From positions 1,749,488 to 1,813,487 of the forward strand of contig OZ004585.1 in assembly GCA_963924555.1 (NCBI GenBank): a stretch of DNA of 64,000 nucleotides, read 5' to 3'. The first letter of the stretch is position 1; each line of letters starts with the position of its first letter. This document shows positions 1-61,856 of this stretch, one piece after another. The stretch is from Crambe crambe (Eukaryota; Porifera; Demospongiae; Poecilosclerida; Crambeidae). A program made the position numbers and the translations under genes. The notes beneath the pieces were generated by a model. The model saw only the letters and a list, made by a program, of their open reading frames with translations. It had not been told where the DNA came from and made no database searches.

Positions 1-144
1 TGCTACCTACAAAAGAAAAAGATACTCATGTCAAATTAATAATCACTGCATGCATATACTCTCAGTTGAAGTGACAGTAAATACTGCCACATACACAAAC
101 TTATATTAAACTTCAAGCACTAAGAAAAAAGGATAGAAACAAGT

Positions 145-390
145 AAATGCAAAAAATTTCTTTCAAATAAAAAGGTTAAGTAGGGATAGCTTAAAATCTA
201 GCTGGGCTATATAATGTACTGCAGTCGTATGAAAACAATCCCTACTTTTACAACTGCCATAGCTAGCTATAGGTATATTGGATGTAAATGTAGGGATTGT
301 TTTCATACGACTGCAGTACATTATATAGCCCAGCTAGATTTTAAGCTATCCCTACTTAACCTTTTTATTTGAAAGAAATTTTTTGCATTT
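145..390. mobile_element. palindromic foldback MITE, copy 1
   Basis: The two arms, about 100 bases each, are nearly perfect reverse complements (left arm begins AAATGCAAAAAATTTC, right arm ends GAAATTTTTTGCATTT). A spacer of about 45 bases separates them. Both arms contain the submotif GTAGGGAT and its complement. There is no coding content. Confidence 0.8.
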
Positions 391-1241
391 ATAATAATAA
401 TCAGAGAGTGCGCTAGCACTCTCTAAGTAGGGATGGCGGGTCAAAGGTCATAAGACTGTATGAACTAAAAACTCTTCTTTCTCTTCTACCCTTGCTCTAC
501 AGGTTCTCAGAAGGCTACAGTGAATTATTACATCTACAAAGAAGAGAGGAGAATGTTCAAAAACCAAAAATTCATTCGCTAACATAAGAAAAAAGCGAGT
601 TCTAAAATTGACTTTTGTTCTTTTTCTTTATAATAATAATAATAATAATAATAAGGATAATAAGATCGACGTACCGACTTACTGGCTATAGTCATCAAAA
701 TTCTGCTTTGGCCATCTGTTAGAGCGGCACCTAGAGGCTGATCTTTTGCTATTAGTTTTGACTAAGGCTCTACTTCACTATTCGAGCACTCGGAACACTA
801 GCTAATCTTTCGACGCCATTTTGAAGCGCACGTCGTTAGGGGGCGGGGCTTATGGGCGGAGCCACGTAAGCTTCTTAAGTTTAGCTTAGCTTAATCGTCT
901 TATCTGATGATGTTCCAGTCACTCCTTGCTGAATTACAGTACAGATGCTCATCTTATAGTATATTATAGCCAGTACTTGGCTGTAGTGTAGTCAGCTCAC
1001 ATGTCATTTAGCTACATTGCTGTTTACATTGCTGTTGCTGTAAAGTTTTATATTAAATAATAGACAAAACTTAAATAGCTAAACAAATTCTTCAACCAGA
1101 GACTGCTACCTACAAAAGAAAAAGATACTCATGTCAAATTAATAATCACTGCATGCATATACTCTCAGTTGAAGTGACAGTAAATACTGCCACATACACA
1201 GACTTATATTAAACTTCAAGCACTAAGAAAAAAGGATAGAA

Positions 1242-1499
1242 ACAAGTGAGTGTAAAAAATTTCTTCTAAATAAAAAGGTTAAGTAGGGATAGCCTAAAAT
1301 CTAGCTGGCTATATAATGTACTGCAGCCTCGTATGAATACAATCCCTACTTTTACAACTGCTATAGCTAGCTATAGGTAGTGGATGTAAATGTAGGGATT
1401 GTATTCATACGAGGCTGCAGTACATTATATAGCCAGCTAGATTTTAGGCTATCCCTACTTAACCTTTTTATTTAGAAGAAATTTTTTACACTCACTTGT
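1242..1499. mobile_element. palindromic foldback MITE, copy 2
   Basis: It has the same arms as the 145-390 element, with termini ACAAGTGAGTGT and ACACTCACTTGT. It sits eight bases from the next copy, so the two form back-to-back hairpins near the centre of the larger 395-2470 inverted repeat. Confidence 0.8.
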
Positions 1500-1506
1500 A
1501 ATAATA

Positions 1507-1770
1507 ACAAGTGAGCGTAAAAAATTTCTTCTAAATAAAAAGGTTAAGTAGGGATAGCCTAAAATCTAGCTGGGCTATAATAATGTACTGCAGCCTCATA
1601 TGAAAACAATCCCTACATCTACATCCACTACCTATAGCTAGCTATGGCAGTTGTAAAAGTAGGGATTGTTTTCATATGAGGCTGCAGTACATTATTATAG
1701 CCCAGCTAGATTTTAGGCTATCCCTACTTAACCTTTTTATTTAGAAGAAATTTTTTACGCTCACTTGTTT
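1507..1770. mobile_element. palindromic foldback MITE, copy 3
   Basis: Termini are AACAAGTGAGCG and CGCTCACTTGTT. The central spacer is in the opposite orientation to that of copies 1, 2 and 4, showing independent insertion or inversion. Confidence 0.8.
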
Positions 1771-2871
1771 CCATCCTTTTTTCTTATTGCTTGAAGTTGA
1801 ATGTAAGTTTGTGTATGTAAAGAATTGAATGGCAGTAGTGACCGTCACTTCAACTGAGACACTACAGCCAAGTACTGGCTATAATACTACTATAAGATGA
1901 GCATCTGTACTGTAATTCAGCAAGGAGTGACTGGAACATCATCAGATAAGAATAAAATTAGCTACCTAAACGATTAAACTGAGAAGCTTACGTGGCTCCG
2001 CCCATAAGCCCCGCCCCCTACCGACGTGCGCTTCAAAATGGCGTCGAAAGATTGGCTAGTGTTCCGAGTGCTCGAATAGTGAAGTAGAGCCTTAGTCAAA
2101 ACTAATAGCAAAAGATCAGCCTCTAGGTGCCGCTCTAACAGATGGCCAAAGCAGAATTTTGATGACTATAGCCAGTAAGCCGGTACGTCGATCTTATATT
2201 TATTATCCTTATTATTATTATTATTATTATTATTATAAAGAAAAAGAACAAAAGTCAATTTTAGACATCGTTTTTTTCTTATGTTAGCGAATGAATTTTT
2301 GGTTTTGGAACATTCTCCTCTCTTCTTTGTAGATGTAATAATTCACTGTAGCCTTCTGAGAACCTGTAGAGCAAGGGTAGAAGAGAAAGAAGAGTTTTTA
2401 GTTCATACAGTCTTATGACCTTTGACCCGCCATCCCTACTTAGAGAGTGCTAGCGCACTCTCTGATAATAATAATAAGGATAATAAGATCGACGTACCGA
2501 CTTACTGGCTATAGTCATCAAAATTCTGCTTTGGCCATCTGTTAGAGCGGCACCTAGAGGCTGATCTTTTGCTATTAGTTTTGACTAAGGCTCTACTTCA
2601 CTATTCGAGCACTCGGAACACTAGCTAATCTTTCGACGCCATTTTGAAGCGTATGTCGTTAGGGGGCGGGGTTATGGGCGGAGCCACGTAAGCTTCTTAA
2701 GTTTAGCTAGCTAAGCTTAGCTAGGTCTTCAGTTTAATCGTTTAGCTAGCTATTTATTCTTATCTGATGATGTTCCAGTCACTCCTTGCTGAATTACAGT
2801 GCTCGCCCTCAATTCTTTTATACATACACAAACTAATATTCAACTTCAAGAACTAAGAAAAAAGGATAGAA

Positions 2872-3131
2872 ACAAGTGAGTGCAAAAAATTTCTTCTAAA
2901 TAAAAAGGTTAAGTAGGGATAGCCTAAAATCTAGCTGGGCTATATAATGTACTGCAGCCTCGTATGAAAACAATCCCTACTTTTACAACTGCTATAGCTA
3001 GCTATAGGTAGTGGATGTAAATGTAGGGATTGTATTCATACGAGGCTGCAGTACATTATATAGCCCAGCTAGATTTTAGGCTATCCCTACTTAACCTTTT
3101 TATTTAGAAGAAATTTTTTGCACTCACTTGT
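2872..3131. mobile_element. palindromic foldback MITE, copy 4
   Basis: Termini are ACAAGTGAGTGC and GCACTCACTTGT. The left and right arms differ at a few positions (for example GAAAAC versus GTATTC near the centre), so the copy has begun to diverge. Confidence 0.8.
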
Positions 3132-3533
3132 ATCAAATACATTTATACATGAGGGTGAAAGGTCATCATTATCATCAGTGTGGAGCTTGCTTCACTCACC
3201 CTAATGAAAGTGCATACGTATAGCTATCATTCTAATACATGGATAAACAAAACACAACCATATGATGTACTCTAGGCCATTGTACTCTTTCATGCATGAA
3301 CCAGAATGCATTCTATGCAGTGTATGCATAACATAGCTGATAGTTGCTACATGGTCAATTGGCTGAGTGGGTAATACCCTCATTGCCAAATCAATAACAC
3401 ATTTAGAAACAGTCATTGATTTTATATTGAGTCATCAAGAGATGTGTATTGAATGAAAGAAGCCTTTACATCTCTAAGTAGTAGCTCAAATAGGATAGCA
3501 TTGTCAAAATCATCTTAGCATCTATGAAGAATT

Positions 3534-5615
3534 TAACGAGCTCCACTCTTCTTCTGGTCTCCCATCAAGTTATGCTCCAAGTTGGAACAGCAAGGATGCA
3601 GAAAGGACCAAAGATGACCCTACTGCAGACCAGCAGGAACTCCAGAAATTACTGATTGACGGAATCTTCAAGAATGAAAGTAACATAGCTGTGATAAGGA
3701 AGACCTTTAGACCAAACACCGACAAGATCTGTATCCCGATTTCTTATGAAGTTAATTACAGAACAAATGGAACTTCTAATGATACTCATTGCAGTGATAT
3801 AACCACTCCTTTATTCTACTGGACTCGTTATGACCCTAATGGAAAATTAATGAAGATTATAGCCATCTTGGCATCAACATCATCACTAATATTACCAGTA
3901 CCTGGCTTTGACTGGAATAGTGTCTGTGACACAAATACCTGGTCCAATAATCCTGATACAACTCTCAACATAGATCTGTATACTGCATGGAGGATGATAA
4001 GTCAGGCGTTGGGTACAATCACAACCATGGTAAGTAGTGAGTCCAAAAAATTATCAAAGGTTGGCTGTACTGTATGGGGAAATTTTTATCACAACTTCGT
4101 GGATTGAAACTTTCACTATTCATATAAAAACTTTCACTGTTTATATAATGAAACATTCAATTATATTACAGATGATTTGGGACAATTATGTTATCCATCA
4201 TTGAATTCTTACCTTCAACAGCACACAAGAATTAGATAACTGAATGTTCAATTTCACTTGCAGATGCCCATATATGGTCAACACAATGGGATGCCGCCAT
4301 CCAGGATATGACAGTTGGATATGCTACTCATGATAATGAAGGACTACCTCTAGACTTCATGGTGAATTTAGCATTATATAATATTCATCGCCCTAATCAC
4401 CATAGCCATTGGCAATACAGTATTCATTACCATACAAGAAGCTATCAAACCAAGTGAAGTAAAGAAACCAAAACTGTACTATCACTATTGGTCTGCAGTG
4501 GTACTCACCATAGCAACTATGTGCGTTATATTCATTGACAAGTTTGAACTAATCTATATTAATAGCATTGCGGTTCCACTTCTACTTGCACTTGGTATTG
4601 TGTGCGTGAAAGATTCAAAAACATTGACCGTACCACTGACGATATTAATTCCAACAAACCCATGCAAGTTCATATGGACTTATATAGTAACCATCATTGG
4701 GTTGTCATCTACACTAACATTCATCAGCTATCTCATCTATGCCTTGCCAACGATAATCTTCATGTACCATCTTCATCCGATTCGAACACTTATTAAAATC
4801 CCTTTCGTCATTGGAGCTATATCAATTACCGTTGCACTGGGATCAGTGGTTTACACCAGTTGGAGAAAGTCATTGTCCTGTATGTGGTCATGGGATGCAA
4901 GAAATTAAACCACTGCTCATCTGTTCTGCACACCCCTGAATGTAAACAACCGCTGAATCATTGTTGCATACATTTTCGTTCCAACTATAACAACGTCATC
5001 AAACAAATCACGTTGGAAAAACAGTACGACATTAAATATTATGAAAAGCCTATCGTTGAAGATTTTAAACTGTGTGGCCACAAATCAAACAGTATTTTTG
5101 TTTTTTTGATCAACTTTATACAATTGCTTGCTTCAGTCATGGCACTAGTCATTATTGTCTATGGAGTATTGGCTCTGGCAGATATTGTGTTTCAAGAGTC
5201 AAGTAACATAGATGCAACTATTAATAATGTCCTATTGGCTCTGATACCAACTGTTGCTGTTTATGCTGGAGCGTGGTTAGGGAAAGGAGTAATCTTTGAT
5301 TTAAAAGAAGACTTGAAGGAATTGAAGTTACGTGGTCAAAACAAAGAAAGTGAACAGGAAAAGTTGATTAAAGCTCTGAATGGTTTGTCAGAACAGATTA
5401 AGAGGATCATGAAGCATGAAGGAAAAGAAGAGTCAGGTGAAGACGTTGAGAGAGGAGGAGGAGGAGGAGGAAGAGGAGGAGGAGGAGGAGGGGAAAGAGG
5501 GGAGGAAGGAGAAGAAGGAGAGGAAAGAGGAAGGAGAGAAGACAGCAACACAATGGTGGACCCTGCACATGTACCCCTGCTAGAAATCCATCCAGCTCAA
5601 CAGAACTTGAAATAA
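3534..5615 (+). pseudogene. broken copy of the multi-pass membrane protein family
   Basis: This is a degenerate paralogue of the intact genes at 22972-25171 and 26614-28748, closest to the latter. The same two-exon layout is visible: exon 1 from ATG at 3534 to a GTAAGT donor at about 4030, acceptor CACTTGCAG before 4264, and stop at 5615. It is broken in several places. Relative to the 26614 copy, 19 bases are missing inside the signal peptide, bases are missing near 3980, there are further shifts near 4300-4390, and one base is missing near 4853. The C-terminal part (4860-5615) still reads as transmembrane segments followed by a tail rich in Gly, Glu and Arg. It is almost certainly not translated as a full protein. 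Confidence 0.85.
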
Positions 5616-6420
5616 TTCAAACACTTATGGCTACGTGATTACAAGACCAAGTGTTAATAACAAGTACATATTATGTGTCTATTGTTGTGGTAGTGTCAAT
5701 TTTGCTTAAATTATGATTTATACTGCATTCCCCTTGCCCCCCTGATCATATTGTCCCCCTGATCATTCCCCTTGCCCCCCTGATCATTCCCCTTACCCCC
5801 TGATCATTCATTATTACTGCTATAACTTTTTCAATTCTTAACTAAATTTCAAATTTCAACACCAGCTGATAGAGTGGATAATCAGCTCTCTGTTGATGCA
5901 TTAAACTATACATTTGGTTAAGAATTGAGAAAGTAATAGCAGTTAAAGTGAATAATCAAGGGGGTATTTTGAATGCAAATGTGATAGTCGAGGGTAGAAA
6001 TCAAATGCTACTCATATTTAGTCGAAGTTTGTCATGACTGATGCTTTACTGTCACAAATAGAAGCTCTTCTGGATGTAAGATTGTTGTACATTGATAACT
6101 TTTGTTATTGCTAGAACTCCATTACACATGAGCAATCAAAATATTGATATTGAAGTTGATGCTTTGACGAAGAGCTCTCCTCACCAACCCTGCAATGATA
6201 GGTACTCAAGACGCCATAATATTGACTCAAGATGGTGATCATATTGACACAACATTACCAAACATGCAATGTTTGTTTATATACATGCACACAGGGAGAA
6301 TCCACATTCTTACCATATAAATAAGCCCTTACTACAGCAATCTATAGCACATTTCAATTTTTACAAGAATAAGTGTGTACATTTTAGCTGTGTGACCATT
6401 TAACAGCACAAGGTAAGACT
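5616..6420. other. intergenic, no gene seen
   Basis: It contains a short degenerate tandem of a CCCCTGATCATTCCCCTTGC-like unit at about 5728-5815. The rest is AT-rich and resembles 28750-29160, because both follow a membrane-family copy in the duplicated block. No gene is visible. Confidence 0.5.
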
Positions 6421-6423
6421 TAG

Positions 6424-6885
6424 ATGGCTACCGATCTTGCAAACATGCCTTTTACTTCATTGCTGAGTTGCTACCAAGTGGAGAGAGATGGTTACCTCGA
6501 TACACGTGTAACTCCTCAATTCGATTTTTCAATACTGCAACCTGATGAAGAAATGAAAGAAGTATTGGAAGTCTTGGAATTAGCACCAATTGGCACACTC
6601 AGAAATCTTGAAGAAGATTCATTGACGGCATTCACAAGAATGTATCCCATTCCACCAAGCACAAGGTGCCCTCATCCCCCTGCCAATGAGAATGAAGAGC
6701 ATATGCAATGCTTGGAACAAACTGAAACATCATCAGAAAAGATGATTATTGAGCCATTCTATTTGAATGCTGTGGGCAGCTCCCAAAGATGTGGAAGACT
6801 TCGAGTAGTTTGGAGTCATGATCTTTCAAATGGTTATAATAATAGTGAGTTTGAATTAATTTGTACTGCTAACATTTTAATATGA
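6424..6885 (+). CDS. small unrecognised protein, member of a duplicated pair
   Basis: An open frame of 153 codons runs from ATG at 6424. The protein is acidic and proline-containing, with no membrane segment and no domain I recognise. Support for coding comes from a diverged copy at 29162-29716 that keeps the motif RMYPIPPSTR and the spacing around EPFY, each lying about 0.4-0.8 kb downstream of a membrane-family gene. A possible splice donor (GTGAGT) lies near 6845, so the last residues may belong to an intron. The copy at 29162 is disrupted by ATT-type simple repeats. The function is unknown. Confidence 0.45.
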   Translation: MATDLANMPFTSLLSCYQVERDGYLDTRVTPQFDFSILQPDEEMKEVLEVLELAPIGTLRNLEEDSLTAFTRMYPIPPSTRCPHPPANENEEHMQCLEQTETSSEKMIIEPFYLNAVGSSQRCGRLRVVWSHDLSNGYNNSEFELICTANILI

Positions 6886-6984
6886 TCATTGGTTTTTAGG
6901 TCTACCACATTCTGCTTTCAATCAGCATCATCAAAATATTCACTCACCCCACTCTCACTCTCACTCTACTCACCCCTACAGTAT

Positions 6985-7331
6985 GTCTGGGACAATGAAG
7001 ACTAAACTAGTGCCTTAGTAGGATCATGTCTTAGTCAAATTGTTCGCAAAAAAACAACGAAAAACCAAACAGGAAAAAAAAACAAAAAAAAAACCAAACA
7101 AAAAAAAATTCAAAAAAATTAAGAAAAAAATTTAAATAAAAAAAAAATTAAAAAATTAAATAAATAAAAATTCCCCCTCTTGTACAGCTACAGCATTGGT
7201 AGTAAGAGGTTTTACAGTACATTTTAGATGCATCAAGTGTACTGTATGTGACTGCACTGGTGGTGGTGGTGGGTGGGGCCAGTGCTATGTCACACTGACG
7301 AGTCCCAATAAGGACGAAACAGTACAAACTT
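6985..7331 (+). mobile_element. hammerhead-ribozyme repeat, copy A
   Basis: The repeat has three parts: a head containing ACTAGTGCCTTAGTAGGATC, flanked by the short inverted pair GACTAA / TTAGTC; an A-rich linker at about 7047-7170; and a body beginning CCCCCTCTTGTA that ends in a hammerhead ribozyme. The same order occurs at 17046-17323, 19945-20417, 21555-21790 and 29795-30089, and truncated at 36340-36487. The A-rich middle and lack of coding frame suggest a SINE-like or other non-autonomous retroelement, but no target duplication was established. Confidence 0.75.
7235..7331 (+). ncRNA. hammerhead ribozyme, type III, intact core (copy A)
   Basis: Reading 5' to 3': stem III strand GTACTGT (7239-7245), cleavage nucleotide A7246, stem I TGTGAC (7247-7252) paired with GTCACA (7289-7294), core CTGACGA (7295-7301), stem II GTCC/GGAC closed by a six-base loop (7302-7315), core GAAA (7316-7319), and the stem III partner ACAGTAC (7319-7325). 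Stem I continues beyond a small internal loop as CACTGG/CCAGTG, closed by a GGT-rich loop. Stem III extends with AAGT/ACTT. All core nucleotides of the hammerhead consensus (CUGANGA, GAAA, UH) are present. Predicted cleavage is after A7246. Confidence 0.9.
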
Positions 7332-8360
7332 AAAGTCAAAAATTGAAGCTCTTAATTAACTTTATTGCAAAAATAATCATAGAGCATGCATAATACACAG
7401 GCAATGTGTTCACTTAGTATTTGCTACAGTCACCAGACAAGTAAAGTTTGGTCTACTGCTACAAATACTTCATTAAAAGTGATTGACAGCTACTGTTATA
7501 TCAATTACACCTCCAGTAATTAAACTGGTAAAACTCCCCACCTCAGAAGTTGTCATCATTGTTTTGATTTTCTTACGGCAGTTGCAATGATCACTCCATT
7601 GTGAAAGAATATCAAAGCAAGTGACACTGTTATTTCATTAAGTCACTTAATTACGTTCAAGCATTCTAAACCTTGCCTAGCTAATCTCATAGAGAAGACA
7701 ATTCATTTTTATTACCTTAACTGCCATTTCTCATAATGTTTCAATGTTCAAAAGCCTTGCCTAATAGCTACAAACTGACACCAAGTTACCTTTTCATTTC
7801 TCAATAATATTTTGATGAATAATTTCTAAATTGAAACCCCTCCTCCCTTTCGTTCCTAAGCCAGGCCTCTAGCTAAAATGGTGCAATCTATAGAGTGCCA
7901 TAGAAATTTTGACCATGCCTAGTTTGCTTATAGCCGTACACATTTTTACTTGGACAACTCGTGCTTCTGTTCCAAGCTGAAAGTAGAAATGGTACGTGTA
8001 TTCAGAAGAACATCATTAGGGCTCGTAGCTAATCATGTAGGAGCTTATGTGATTATTACATGCCTATGTGTGCGCCTTTTGTTCTTAATAATAAGTTGAT
8101 GATTCAGTCTGTCCTATTGGTTGTGCTTGAAAGTACAGTGTAATGCAGATGTGTGTAGTAATAAGTTGATGATTCAGTCTGTCCTATTGGTTGTGCTTGA
8201 AAGTACAGTGCAATGCAGATGTGTGTAGTAATAAGTTGATGATTCAGTCTGTCCTATTGGTTGTGTTTGAAAGTACAGTGCAATGCAGATGTGTGTAGTA
8301 ATAAGTTGATGATTCAGTCTGTCCTATTGGTTGTGCTTGAAAGTACAATGCAATGTAGAT
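7332..8360. repeat. segment duplicated at 30090-30900 and 36490-37330
   Basis: The sequence following the ribozyme (starting near AAAGTCAAAA) is shared by all three loci with small indels and no open frame. At 30090 and 36490 it leads into PH-domain gene copies; here it ends in a 70-base tandem array instead. This indicates segmental duplication of a block that includes the ribozyme repeat. Confidence 0.75.
8089..8360. repeat. 70-base tandem repeat, about four copies
   Basis: The marker GATTCAGTCTGTCCTATTGG recurs at 8101, 8171, 8241 and 8311, exactly 70 bases apart, with only a few substitutions between units. The last unit is incomplete. A two-unit version is present in the duplicated segment at about 37200-37335. 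Confidence 0.95.
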
Positions 8361-8620
8361 GTGCCCTCAGTCACCAAATTTATTAATTTTATAGCTACGT
8401 AGCTATTGATTGATATTGTTACCACAAAGAATTACTCAAGAATAACTTAAAGTGAGAGTATAAACATAATGACAGTCCACATTCTAGTGTGGAGGGACAG
8501 GTCCTGAGGAAATTGATTCCAGCTGTAATCTGAGAGGCACAACTAGAGTTGAAGGAAGTCAGAAACACTGACTACTAACTCTCACAGTGTGTGTGAGTGT
8601 GTGAGAGAGAAAGAGTCTCA

Positions 8621-8812
<192 letters not shown>

Positions 8813-9056
8813 ATCATAAGAAAAATAAAAGGAGAAAAAAAATAAAAGTATAAGGTTGGTAAGACCTTTGTCCATTGCTTCATCACAGGTAGAGGTCACC
8901 TATTTAATCAAATTAACTTAATGATTAACTTTTAGGACCATTACTATACTTATGTTGAGACAGTGTGATCGTGAGATGATTCTACTAGTTGTTTGAGTTT
9001 TTTTGTTGTTTTTTTTTGTTTTTGTTTTTTGAGAACTTATTTTCTCTGAAAGCTTC

Positions 9057-9832
9057 CTATCCGGTCATCAGGGCACCAGTTCAATCATCACCAACCATAG
9101 GTTTCGGTCCCATTAGTCTCCTGACCTATGGCAAGCTACGAAAAGGGTGGGGTCACTCCCACAGGAGTCCGGACTGTGTCATTGTAGTCTCTTGAACTTG
9201 ACTGTTGTTTTTTCTGTTTTGACTGACACATGCTTAGTCTGTTGGCTTTTGGTGTGCAAACTACCACACTGGCTGATTCTTAGGTCTGATTGGGTTTTCC
9301 TATCTAACTGTGAGTCTGAGTAGTTGTTATTGTGTGTTATACTACATAGACTTAAATTATGTACCTGATGGCTGAGGATTCTCATATCTGATTCAGCTTT
9401 TCTTTTTTTCTGTCACCATGTGCTCTACTGCACGTCATTTAATTTTCATGCATAATGCATGAGTTTGTGGTATGTGTAGTGTAAATTAACTGGTTCTAGC
9501 TCGACTTAAGCTTTACTGTGTGGTGTGGTGTGTGTGTGTGTGTGTGTGTATGTGTGTGTGTGTTTGAGGGGGTTGTTTAAGCAGAAACAAAAAATGAAAA
9601 TTAAAATATAACTGGAAATGATCTTGTCCACTGCACTGCTGATTGGGACCAAGTTACAGTCTATTTATATAGCAAAGCCTAACACTCCCATTGATCCGAG
9701 TTAGTCAGCATTTGATACCAGTCATCAGGGGAGAACCCAATCCGATCAACACTAAGCCATGGGTTTCAGTCCCATTAATCTCCCGACCCATTGGCTAGCT
9801 CCTGGAAAGGGAGGGACCACTCCCACTATTCT
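9057..9832. repeat. two diverged copies of a dispersed repeat
   Basis: The segments 9057-9170 and about 9715-9832 share blocks such as GGTCCCATTA / AGTCCCATTA, CTCCTGACC / CTCCCGACC and a closing CACTCCCA. They are clearly related and in the same orientation. The sequence between them holds no gene that I can support. Confidence 0.6.
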
Positions 9833-10060
9833 TTTTGTTTGTCGTGAAAAGTTTGTCCTCTTTTGAAGTGTACATATTTACAGTCATATTGTCAGTGGTC
9901 ACTTCATTGGTACTCGCTTTTCTGTTTGTTCCCTACATCATCCTTCTCTTATATATAACTGACCCTTTACCTTTATCGAGTGTCACACAGAAAGTGCTAC
10001 TTCTTTCTTAGGAGGATCAAGCCACTACTGGACTCCTACTATGCTCCGTTTCCTTTTCAG

Positions 10061-10229
10061 TCACCCAAGAAAGTTGGTGATGATATTGCAGCTACGAAGG
10101 ACTGGAAGGGGTTGAAAGTTACTGTGAAACTCACCATCCAGAACAGACAAGCTCAGATAGAGGTAGTCCCTAGTGCTGCCTCTCTCATTATCAAGGCCCT
10201 GAAAGAGCCCCCAAGGGATAGAAAGAAGC
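10061..10229 (+). pseudogene. RPL12: orphan ribosomal protein L12 (uL11) exon
   Basis: Fifty-six codons encode the middle of cytosolic ribosomal protein L12, including [20 protein letters not shown] and the conserved KEPPRDRKK. The exon is bounded by a good acceptor (TTTCCTTTTCAG, ending 10060) and a donor-like GTACAAG after C10229, which leaves the C of the expected next Gln codon. The N-terminal (KIGPLGL-type) and C-terminal (HPHDIIDDI-type) portions of the family were not found nearby. It is most likely a duplicated single exon or gene fragment, though a gene with unrecognised flanking exons cannot be excluded. An AATAAA lies at about 10373. Confidence 0.75.
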
Positions 10230-10689
10230 GTACAAGAGAAATACTCGTTACTGGACTGACTTCCTTTTAGTGGTTCGCTGTGTCCTCTACATTGTGTTCT
10301 TGTTCAATTCACTGCACTAAAATCCTGAAGATCATCATTAAAACAATTCTCCTCTGTCAAGCTGGACTACCTCAATAAAGAAGTGTACTGTAGGTTCTAT
10401 CATTATTACGTAGCATGCAATGATCATAATAGCTAGCTACTTATTATTAGCTAACATGAACGATCACTGTCGGATTTAAAACTAGTTAGCTTGTTATGTA
10501 ATTACAAAAATTAATATTACTATTATAAAATTATGATCCAGTCAAAAATCCTTGCAGGAAATAGCTAAATTTCAGCTCTTATGAGAGAAAGAATTCAATT
10601 CATTGTTCCAATTTTAGCTACAAAATATACAAAATTTACTACATGACAAAAAACGCACATTGAATTGATCACTGAAGTATTGTTCATAG
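10230..10689. other. intergenic, 3' flank of TMEM63
   Basis: AT-rich spacer between the L12 exon (plus) and the TMEM63 stop codon (minus). No gene is seen. It presumably contains the TMEM63 3' UTR on the minus strand. Confidence 0.5.
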
Positions 10690-61450
<50,761 letters not shown>

Positions 61451-61660
61451 GTTCGTCCTCGCTTCTCTCACGGTTTCTCCGTCAAGCAGTCAGCTGATGG
61501 TATGGCCGGATCTATCAACTTATGGCCGGAGGCGCAATAGAGGGCGGTTACCGAGAGGTTAAAGGTCACGCCCATGCTGGAGGCCGCGCGCGCCAGGAGC
61601 GGTTACCATGCATGACGTAGGTCGCATTTTTAAAAAAAACGTATTTTAGCGTGTCAAAAA
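61451..61660. promoter_or_regulatory. CpG-rich head-to-head promoter region
   Basis: It contains GAGGCCGCGCGCGCCAGGAG at about 61578 and several other CpG sites in an otherwise AT-rich window. It separates the minus-strand TMEM63 start (61450) from plus-strand transcription leading to 61857. Confidence 0.55.
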
Positions 61661-61856
61661 TGAATCAAGCTGTTGAAGTAGCACAACAAGATTTTTCACA
61701 CAGCAACACTCAGGAAATATCATACTGCACTCCAGTAAATACTTGCCAAGGTTGTGCTGAAGTTATCTTAAATTCTGTGGTATTAGGAATCAAGTCACTC
61801 CAAGTACAATTTATCAGTTGTTTCAGGAAGATATTTTACTGAATTAGTGTGAAGAG

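Larger units (their letters stand above)
1..3140. repeat. nested foldback / inverted-repeat cluster
   Basis: This stretch is built of copies of a few modules in alternating orientation. Bases 1-145 recur almost exactly from about 1105. The block at about 395-1000 (starting with a GAGAGTGC palindrome) recurs inverted at about 1860-2470, and part of it recurs again in direct orientation at about 2465-2800. Four near-perfect hairpins (145-390, 1242-1499, 1507-1770, 2872-3131) are embedded in it. No transposase reading frame is visible, so these are non-autonomous foldback elements, probably nested insertions followed by duplication. Confidence 0.85.
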
